Shown here piece by piece: positions 34,974 to 39,614 of a stretch of DNA of 39,614 nucleotides. Made by a program: the position numbers and the translations under genes. The DNA comes from an uncultured Verrucomicrobia subdivision 3 bacterium. GTDB lineage: Bacteria > Verrucomicrobiota > Verrucomicrobiia > Limisphaerales > UBA11358. Below the pieces are notes generated by a model. The model was given only the letters and a program-made list of their open reading frames with translations. It searched no databases and was not told where the DNA came from. Location: positions 1 to 39,614 of the forward strand of contig CAITTG010000113.1 in assembly GCA_903895255.1 (NCBI GenBank), in the 5' to 3' direction. Position 1 is the stretch's first letter. Every line of letters starts with the position of its first letter.

Positions 34974-35801
34974 ATGGCAAATGATCTAGCAAAGGAAAAG
35001 AAGATCATGGCCGTTTCGCTGCTGGCCGAAGGGAGCAGCATCCGCGCCATTGAGCGTGTGACCGGCGTCCATCGGGACACCATCATGCGCTTGGGTGTTC
35101 GTATTGGTGAGGGCTGCGCCAAGATCCACGATGCCAAAATGCGGCACCTGAACTGCAAACAAATCCAAGTGGACGAGATTTGGGGTTTCATTGGGGCCAA
35201 GCGCAAGAATGCTGGCGAGTGTGGACGTTACGGGGACGTGTGGACGTTCATCGCCTTGGATGCCGAGTCCAAGCTGATACCCAGCTACATTGTCGGCAAG
35301 CGCGACAGCTACCACGCTGGCGCTTTCATGGAGGATTTGGCGGCCCGGGTGTCAAACCGCCTGCAAGTCAGCACCGATGCGCTGGCGGCCTATCCTGACG
35401 CCGTTGAAAAAGCGTTTGGGTCTGAGGTTGATTATGGGCAGGTCGTAAAAACCTACTCAGTCACCAACCTCAACAAAGACGCCGCCAGTAGGTACAGCCC
35501 GGCGGAAGTCGTGAAGGTGGATAAAACGGTGGTTTACGGGATGCCTGACGTGTCGCTCATCACCACGTCGCACATTGAGAAGCAGAACCACACGCTGCGG
35601 ATGCACTGCCGACGGTTAACCCGGCTCACCAATGCGTTCAGTAAAAAGATTGAGAACTTTGAGGCTGCGGTGTCCCTCAATTTCGCGTATTACAACTTTG
35701 TGAAGCGGCATGGCGCAATCCGCATGACTCCGGCCCAAGCGGCAGGGGTGGAGAGCAGTGCGTGGACGGTGGCTGATCTGGTCGAACAGTGTGGCGAATA
35801 A
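34974..35801 (+). CDS. IS1-family DDE transposase
   Basis: A 275-residue single-frame transposase. An N-terminal helix-turn-helix (AEGSSIRAIERVTGVHRDTI, about residues 18-38) leads into an RNase H-like catalytic core. Likely catalytic residues are Asp67 (IQVDEIW), Asp135 (STDALAAY) and Glu202 (HIEKQNHTLR). The tail RLTNAFSKKIENFEAAVSLN and YNFVKRHGAIRMTPAQAAGV is standard for this IS1 subgroup. Unlike classical IS1 there is no insA/insB frameshift and no zinc finger. A GGAAAG ribosome-binding site lies upstream of the ATG. The frame is intact, so the element is potentially active. Its last 11 bases overlap the GTG of the next gene. Confidence 0.93.
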   Translation: MANDLAKEKKIMAVSLLAEGSSIRAIERVTGVHRDTIMRLGVRIGEGCAKIHDAKMRHLNCKQIQVDEIWGFIGAKRKNAGECGRYGDVWTFIALDAESKLIPSYIVGKRDSYHAGAFMEDLAARVSNRLQVSTDALAAYPDAVEKAFGSEVDYGQVVKTYSVTNLNKDAASRYSPAEVVKVDKTVVYGMPDVSLITTSHIEKQNHTLRMHCRRLTRLTNAFSKKIENFEAAVSLNFAYYNFVKRHGAIRMTPAQAAGVESSAWTVADLVEQCGE

Positions 35802-36126
35802 TGAATACATAGAGCGGTTGCAAATGGTGATCTCCCAGTTGCACAAGTGCGACTCACGGCACCTTGAATCGGTGCCGGTGCATGAAGTGTATGAGGGTAA
35901 AACCATCTGGCATGGCGTTGTGGAAGTGTTTGAAGCCATCAAACACCCCAAGGCCAGCCGTTGCTATGCTTGGTCGCACCAGGAAGGTCCAGGGGATACG
36001 GGAGAGCGGTTCGTGGCGGTGCTTGGATTGGCTCCAGTGGATTCACCCCAAGCAGCAGTGAAGGTAGCCATTGTCAGCGAGGTCCGGTCAAAAAAGACTG
36101 GACGCGGCGGCAAGCGTGTGCGATAG
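35791..36126 (+). CDS. Small transposase-linked protein, unknown
   Basis: A 111-residue protein that I do not recognise. It starts at a GTG (35791) that overlaps the end of the transposase gene by 11 bp, so the two are probably translated together. The protein is compact and mixed: an N-terminal helix (NNEYIERLQMVISQLHKCDS), a central strand set (WHGVVEVFEAI, GERFVAVLGLAP, AAVKVAIVSEV) and a basic tail (RSKKTGRGGKRVR) that could bind nucleic acid. The close coupling suggests a role in transposition, such as target choice or regulation. The stop lies 11 bp from the 3' end of the opposite-strand tRNA-like element. Confidence 0.6.
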   Translation: MANNEYIERLQMVISQLHKCDSRHLESVPVHEVYEGKTIWHGVVEVFEAIKHPKASRCYAWSHQEGPGDTGERFVAVLGLAPVDSPQAAVKVAIVSEVRSKKTGRGGKRVR

Positions 36127-36136
36127 ATTTCTCAGT

Positions 36137-36208
36137 TGGTGGAGCTAGAGGGAGTTGAACCCTCGGCGGCTAGGATGTAGAGCCCCGCGCCGTCACCAGA
36201 CCAGCCCC
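36137..36208 (-). ncRNA. 72-nt alanine-type tRNA-like domain resembling tmRNA termini
   Basis: On the minus strand an acceptor stem GGGGCTG pairs with TAGCTCC (with G3-U70, the AlaRS identity pair), then A73 and an encoded CCA. The T-arm is perfect: GAGGG, loop TTCAACT, CCCTC. A normal D-stem and anticodon arm are absent: the D region reads GTCTGGTGACGG, and the middle is one hairpin (GGC...GGCT with AGCCGCC). This is the pattern of the tRNA-like domain of tmRNA, whose 5' end reads GGGGCTGATTCTGG and whose 3' end reads GGTTCAACTCC and AGCTCCACCA in well-studied bacteria (from memory). The message-like part of tmRNA is missing. It could be a stand-alone Ala acceptor, a captured ssrA relic, or a degenerate tRNA-Ala. 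Confidence 0.7.
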
Positions 36209-36385
36209 ACCTGTTTTGCCCTGCGGCTGGCGTGACGCCCTTCGATCAAAAGTTTGTCACGCCAGCCGTTTTTCTTTCTGCGCTCACAGGTTCGGCGTCA
36301 CTGCGGCGCTGTTAATCTTCTTACCATGCAATGAGATTACCATGCTGGGATTTAAAAAACGGCGTGCGGAACACAGGGAAACTGA

Positions 36386-36495
36386 TACGAACCTGCACTT
36401 TTGTGGATGCGAAGTGTTACTTTTTAAAATGCGAACCTGCATATTTTGCTTTGCGAGACTGCACTTTTTTAGGTGCGAAATAGCATTTTCGCCCC
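36386..36495. repeat. 22-bp iteron-like array, five copies
   Basis: Five head-to-tail units of exactly 22 bp begin at 36386, 36408, 36430, 36452 and 36474. The common core is TGCGAA-CTGCA-TTTT, with copies 1, 3 and 4 closest. The period is two helix turns and not a multiple of three, so it is not selected as protein code. It lies inside the transposon, between the tRNA-like element and the 3' end of a minus-strand gene. Such phased direct repeats usually bind a protein (replication initiator, transposase or repressor). Confidence 0.8.
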
Positions 36496-36505
36496 GTTTA
36501 ATGGC

Positions 36506-36964
36506 TTACAAGGGCTTTTTTAGCTTTTCTTTGCGCCAACGGCTGGCGTTTGCCTCTTTACGCTGTCGGATGCGGTTCTGCACCCGCCACTCCGCAATAG
36601 CTGGAAGCACTCTGAAATACCATTTCTCATCCGTGATCCCATCACTGTTTAACTTTGCAATAAAATCAACGGTTCTTTTCTCCGCAGCGGCATCTTTCTC
36701 AGATTGAGACGCATAACCGCCATTGAAATAAACATAAGCCGCAGAGTCCTCAGAAACCAACTTTCTATATAAATGCAGTCTGTCGGCGTGGAGGCGACCG
36801 CCAAAAGCCCGGCGCAAAAACTCCCTGAATTTCATCGGAAATTTTGGCGGCTGCGGGGTCTTGCCGAAGCCAAGCGCCTTATCAATCTTAGCCTGGGCCT
36901 TCATCGTGGCCTTCCACTGCTTCCGCTCTGCGGGAGGGAGCGACTTGGGCGGTTTTGGATTCAT
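36506..36964 (-). CDS. Hypothetical basic transposon passenger protein
   Basis: A 152-residue protein I do not recognise. It is strongly basic at both ends (KPPKSLPPAERKQWKATMKA at the start, RIRQRKEANASRWRKEKLKK at the end) with an aromatic middle (SAAYVYFNGGYASQSEKDAA). No signal or membrane helix. Its basic nature suggests DNA or RNA binding. It is transcribed towards the 22-bp repeat array, which begins only 10 bp after its stop codon. A role in binding the array is possible but is inference. Confidence 0.6.
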   Translation of the reverse strand: MNPKPPKSLPPAERKQWKATMKAQAKIDKALGFGKTPQPPKFPMKFREFLRRAFGGRLHADRLHLYRKLVSEDSAAYVYFNGGYASQSEKDAAAEKRTVDFIAKLNSDGITDEKWYFRVLPAIAEWRVQNRIRQRKEANASRWRKEKLKKPL

Positions 36965-37085
36965 TTAATTTCCCCACGGCAAAAGCCTTCGGTCGCGGGG
37001 TTGCGGTTGAACGAAGGCGTTAACCATCTAGCACAAATGAAAAAGAAAAAAACAACCAGTCCAAAAAAAGCAAAAAAACTGCAAT

Positions 37086-37313
37086 TCAAAGAGTTTCTAA
37101 AAGCGTTTTCAAACTCGCTAACTCGGCAGACTGCTGATCTAGCTCAGATTCGAGACGCGCTAGAAGGTCTTTTATTTCCTGCTTTGAAGCGGGGTCCATT
37201 GAAGCGTTTGCCAAAAATGCGCGCACTAAAAGGTTCTGGATCTCCTGCATCCCGTAAACCTTCTTCCCGAGCTTGAGCAGGAATTGAGCAAACAGCTTGT
37301 CATTCTCATTCAT
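37086..37313 (-). CDS. Small coiled-coil transposon passenger
   Basis: A 75-residue protein starting at MNENDKLFAQFLLKLGKKV (37313); a longer start at 37352 is less likely. The C-terminal half is a heptad-rich helix (EIKDLLARLESELDQQSAEL then ASLKTLL), so it should dimerise. I cannot name a family. It is just inside the right end of the transposon and transcribed away from it. A competing frame on the plus strand (from 37037) is Lys-rich and low in complexity, and is less likely to be coding. Confidence 0.5.
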   Translation of the reverse strand: MNENDKLFAQFLLKLGKKVYGMQEIQNLLVRAFLANASMDPASKQEIKDLLARLESELDQQSAELASLKTLLETL

Positions 37314-37404
37314 AAAAGTGCTTTCGTTACACTGATTCCAGTGTGCGCACACCTTTAACCAGAGCGAAAGCCCAAAAAACCGCGTTTCAAATTAGGACAC
37401 TACC

Positions 37405-37412
37405 GACTTTTC
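37405..37412. repeat. Target site duplication, right
   Basis: GACTTTTC directly after the right inverted end; identical to 34346-34353. Confidence 0.9.
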
Positions 37413-37471
37413 GCGGCTATCCAAATGTGCATTTTTGGAATTTACGGATTGTGGCAAAAATCACCATCGGC

Positions 37472-38221
37472 CTATTGCCACCCAATGGATTGCTGCAATC
37501 GCTGGAGGTCGACATTATTGGGAGTAGTAAGACCATCATAGGCATTTGCTGTACGCGAGTCCCTCCAATGCCAGTGTTCGACATGGCCGTCAGCAAAGCT
37601 TAAATTACATCCGTTTGAATGATTTGCGCTGGGCACATCCCACCATCGATCGCCTGTTATCAAAATTCCCATAAAACCGTCGTTTATTACCTCGGGATTC
37701 TCATCGAGCACAACAATGGTGGCTGAAGCGGCTAAGTTCTTTAACTGATTTTCTTTATACATTGATGGATACCCTGAAATTCCGTTGCCAGCCTCCTGGT
37801 CAACCCTTTGGCCCCACATGTAGCTTGCTATTTGGACCTGCATGCTGTAACTGCGGACATTTGCTGAGAGATCGCTAGGGCATTTAAATACCGCTGTGTT
37901 TTTAAAATATGGATAAAGGAGACTTAATGTGATCAGATTTGAGTTGGTCGCCTGGTCTGGATATCCCATGTTTCCCTGCATCCAGCTGGGGTAACTTGTC
38001 CCTTGATTCTCATTTGGGGCGAATAATCCATTGTTATCACCATTATATAGTGTCCAGCTCAGTATGATCTGCTTGAGATTGCCCAAACAACGGATAGAGT
38101 TTGCGCGCTCTTTAGCCTTGCTTAAGGCAGGCAAAAGCATCGCCGCCAGAATCGCAATAATCGCGACAACCACGAGTAGTTCAATGAGTGTAAATCCCTG
38201 CGACTTATTTTTTGCAGTCAT
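37472..38221 (-). CDS. Prepilin-like protein with H-X9-DG motif
   Basis: A 249-residue type IV pilin/type II secretion pseudopilin-like protein. The N-terminus has the leader peptidase site ([20 protein letters not shown]), with Gly before Phe as cleavage point and the conserved Glu5. The helix is followed by [20 protein letters not shown], the signature of the large pseudopilin families of verrucomicrobia, lentisphaerae and planctomycetes. The C-terminal part has the H-X9-DG motif ([12 protein letters not shown]). Such proteins are very numerous in these phyla, with roles in secretion or surface structures that are mostly unproven. It lies 40 bp downstream of the interrupted Ig-domain gene on the same strand, a common pairing. 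Confidence 0.9.
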   Translation of the reverse strand: MTAKNKSQGFTLIELLVVVAIIAILAAMLLPALSKAKERANSIRCLGNLKQIILSWTLYNGDNNGLFAPNENQGTSYPSWMQGNMGYPDQATNSNLITLSLLYPYFKNTAVFKCPSDLSANVRSYSMQVQIASYMWGQRVDQEAGNGISGYPSMYKENQLKNLAASATIVVLDENPEVINDGFMGILITGDRWWDVPSANHSNGCNLSFADGHVEHWHWRDSRTANAYDGLTTPNNVDLQRLQQSIGWQ

Positions 38222-38261
38222 TGTATGTTAATGGTTAAACTCACAAAACGCTTTAAACAAA

Positions 38262-39239
38262 TTAATACTCCGGGATCAACTGGTAAAAATATTTGTTGGC
38301 GAACGGAGAGGAAGCATCCACACTAGTATCAACCCATATTTGCTGCTGCTGGAACAAAGTTACATTAGCCATGTTCTTCCAGTTATTAGTATTCGTCAAA
38401 TCTGCTGAGCGTTGAATCAGGTAACTGTCTCCGGGTGCACCGGTGATCCTCAGAGTGGGGGAAAAGCCAAGCGTTACCAAGGCTGGATCCAAAGCCACTT
38501 GTTCAGCTACATTTGTGACACTGCCAAACGGGCTGGTAACAATCACGCTGTAAAAGCCGTTGTTCGTGAATTGAATGCTAGGGAAAGTCAGGCCCGGGCT
38601 GTTGGCCCCCGGTATCGGGGACCCATTAAAATACCACTGGTAGCTTAGCGTGCCGTTTCCAATGGCTCCCACCGATAGGGTGGCGCTTTGCCCCCAAATC
38701 GGGGTGGCTCCGACAAAGGGAACTGCCAGGCTTGGGGCCATGTTCAGGGTGGCTATGCTGCTGGTGGTGGAACTGATGACATTACTCACTAAAACCTGAT
38801 AATTACCTGTATTGGCCAGGGTGATCTTATTGATGGTGAGGCTGTTGGAGTTGGCCCCAATAAGGTTGGTGCCGTTCAAAGACCATTGGTAATAATTGAT
38901 GGCCGGATAACCAACGGCGCCAACATTGAAAGTTGCGCTCGACTCATAGGCCGACACAATATTCGTAGGCTGGTTGGTGATCGCCGCCAATTCAAACAAA
39001 CTGGCAACTTGGCTGTTCACTCGGGAATGGTTTCCTGAAACCACCACGTAATAATTCCCAAAATTTGATTGTTGAACCCCAGATATGGTCAGGGAATTGT
39101 TTGTCGCATTGGCGATGGAACTGTTGTCAAAAAACCATTGATAAGTAAGAGGGACTTCATTGGTTGATGCCACCTGAAACACTACTGTGTCGCCCAGGTT
39201 GTTGGTGGTGCTTTGTGGTTGTGAGGTTATGCCTAGCAG
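38262..39239 (-). CDS. Ig-like domain surface protein, 5' end cut off by an IS
   Basis: The remaining C-terminal part (about 325 residues) carries at least three Ig-like repeats with the typical YQWFFDNSSIANATNNSLTI / YQWSLNGTNLIGANSNSLTI / YQWYFNGSPIPGANSPGLTF text, then the verrucomicrobial tail module (LRITGAPGDSYLIQRSADLT through FYQLIPEY). The frame stays open to the left past the first Met and includes ITSQPQSTTNNLGDTVVFQV, which is the normal start of an Ig repeat. Homology then breaks at about 39240, where an insertion sequence begins. The original gene, which presumably encoded a large secreted or surface protein, is therefore disrupted. Confidence 0.8.
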   Translation of the reverse strand: MLGITSQPQSTTNNLGDTVVFQVASTNEVPLTYQWFFDNSSIANATNNSLTISGVQQSNFGNYYVVVSGNHSRVNSQVASLFELAAITNQPTNIVSAYESSATFNVGAVGYPAINYYQWSLNGTNLIGANSNSLTINKITLANTGNYQVLVSNVISSTTSSIATLNMAPSLAVPFVGATPIWGQSATLSVGAIGNGTLSYQWYFNGSPIPGANSPGLTFPSIQFTNNGFYSVIVTSPFGSVTNVAEQVALDPALVTLGFSPTLRITGAPGDSYLIQRSADLTNTNNWKNMANVTLFQQQQIWVDTSVDASSPFANKYFYQLIPEY

Positions 39240-39614
39240 GCTGTTGAAAAACCAAGATATAATTGAATAAAGCCGCAGCTAAGCTGTCTGATTAGCATGC
39301 GTGGAAAACCACAAGCTCAGCCGGATTTTTTGACCGTCGTCAATCTCAACGCCGCCGTGCCGGCGCACCATCCCTTGCGGGCCATTAAACGCCATGTGGA
39401 CACGGTTTTGCAAAAGCTTTCGCCCCTGTTTGATGACCTTTACGCGGACGAGGGCCGGGGCAGCATTCCGCCAGAGCAACTGCTCAAGGCCCGGGTGCTG
39501 ACCGCCCTGTACAGTGTGCGCAGTGAGCGGTTGTTCTGCGAACAGCTTGGTTACAACCTGCTTTGGCTGTGGTTTTTGGACCGGGAATACAGCGAAGGCA
39601 GCTTCAACCACAGC
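39240..39614 (+). mobile_element. Insertion sequence (IS5/IS1182-type), left part
   Basis: The left boundary is placed at about 39240, at GGCTGTTGAAAAACCAAG. This text resembles ends of IS5/IS1182-type elements. It carries a transposase gene on the plus strand that runs out of the window, so the right end and target duplication cannot be seen. The element sits inside the Ig-domain gene. Confidence 0.75.
39297..39614 (+). CDS. IS5/IS1182-type transposase, N-terminal part
   Basis: The first 106 codons of a transposase that continues beyond the window. It starts MRGKPQAQPDFLTVVNLNAA and contains AHHPLRAIKRHVDTVLQKLS, GSIPPEQLLKARVLTALYSV and RSERLFCEQLGYNLLWLWFL, then DREYSEGSFNHS. This is the conserved N-terminal domain (DUF772/InsH-type) of IS5- and IS1182-related transposases. 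The catalytic core lies outside the window, so intactness cannot be judged. Confidence 0.88.
   Translation, partial: MRGKPQAQPDFLTVVNLNAAVPAHHPLRAIKRHVDTVLQKLSPLFDDLYADEGRGSIPPEQLLKARVLTALYSVRSERLFCEQLGYNLLWLWFLDREYSEGSFNHS

Larger units (their letters stand above)
34354..37404 (+). mobile_element. 3,051-bp IS1-family transposon with passengers
   Basis: Bounded by perfect 19-bp inverted repeats: GGTAGTGTCCTAATTTGAA at 34354-34372 and its complement at 37386-37404. Both sides carry the 8-bp duplication GACTTTTC, proving a completed transposition of the whole unit. The GGTAGTG end and 8-bp duplication fit the IS1 family, as does the DDE transposase inside. Plain IS1-type elements of this group are about 1 kb, so two thirds of this unit is cargo: an opposite-strand ORF left of the transposase, a small overlapping partner gene, a 72-nt tRNA-like domain, a 22-bp repeat array and two opposite-strand unknown genes. 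The perfect ends and duplication argue for a recent insertion. It separates an FkbM gene from a prepilin-like gene. Confidence 0.93.

Noticed and set aside
36137..36208. A complete tmRNA gene
   Set aside because: Only 72 bases separate the 5' and 3' ends; there is no room for a tag-coding message part or pseudoknots.
36386..36495. 22-bp array as a CRISPR
   Set aside because: Units are head to tail with no spacers, copies are imperfect and no cas gene is present.
36216..36707. Plus-strand frame across the 22-bp array
   Set aside because: Its middle is just the translated repeat, and its 3' part overlaps the better minus-strand gene.
37037..37276. Plus-strand Lys-rich frame (MKKKKTTSPKKAKKL start)
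   Set aside because: Low-complexity text ending in random-looking residues; the minus-strand coiled-coil frame is more convincing.

Overview
The window looks like chromosomal DNA of a soil- or freshwater-type Verrucomicrobiota bacterium (Limisphaerales/Pedosphaera-like). This is inferred from protein style: Asn/Thr-rich secreted proteins with Ig-like or fibronectin repeats and a typical verrucomicrobial C-terminal module, a prepilin-like protein with an H-X9-DG motif, secreted plant-polysaccharide enzymes, and intergenic DNA full of short interspersed hairpin repeats. No marker gene in the window proves the taxonomy.

Layout. 0.15-6.4 kb: a secreted rhamnogalacturonan lyase (PL4), a SHOCT protein, uvrB and a ParE-type toxin-antitoxin pair. 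6.5-13.9 kb: rlmN, then a tightly spaced minus-strand operon reading GH63 glucosidase, GMC oxidoreductase, MFS transporter, SDR dehydrogenase; it looks like a sugar uptake/oxidation unit. 14.2-17.2 kb: a small secreted protein divergent from a lipoprotein MsrB-MsrA fusion, a DUF1223 protein, and a 306-bp duplicated piece of lnt. 17.2-22.05 kb: a four-gene tripartite exporter operon (ATPase, HlyD adaptor, TolC-type outer-membrane factor, FtsX-type permease) with 4-base overlaps. 22.1-24.5 kb: a toxin-antitoxin scrap yard (VapC remnant, orphan antitoxin, antitoxin/PIN pair) plus two AT-rich unknown genes. 24.6-28.5 kb: an apolipoprotein N-acyltransferase fused to an N-terminal HAD phosphatase-like domain, divergent from a polytopic glycosyltransferase-like protein. 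28.5-29.9 kb: a gene-free stretch packed with repeats. 29.9-34.3 kb: a GH78 rhamnosidase-like enzyme, tRNA-Cys and an FkbM methyltransferase. 34.35-37.4 kb: a complete transposon. 37.5-39.6 kb: a prepilin-like protein and an Ig-domain protein cut by a second insertion sequence that runs off the window.

The most unusual item is the 3,051-bp transposon at 34354-37404. It has 19-bp perfect inverted ends, an 8-bp target duplication (GACTTTTC), an IS1-type DDE transposase with an overlapping small partner gene, unknown passenger genes on the opposite strand, a 72-nt alanine-type tRNA-like domain resembling the two ends of tmRNA joined together, and a five-copy 22-bp repeat array. I know of no described IS1-family element with this content. 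Other notable points are the HAD-Lnt fusion, with its catalytic triad spaced as in E. coli Lnt, and the truncated lnt copy, whose differences from the intact gene are almost all silent.

Functional links: the PL4 and GH78 enzymes both fit use of pectic rhamnogalacturonan I; the GH63 operon fits catabolism of a glucosyl compound; the exporter operon is a self-contained efflux or secretion machine with unknown cargo.
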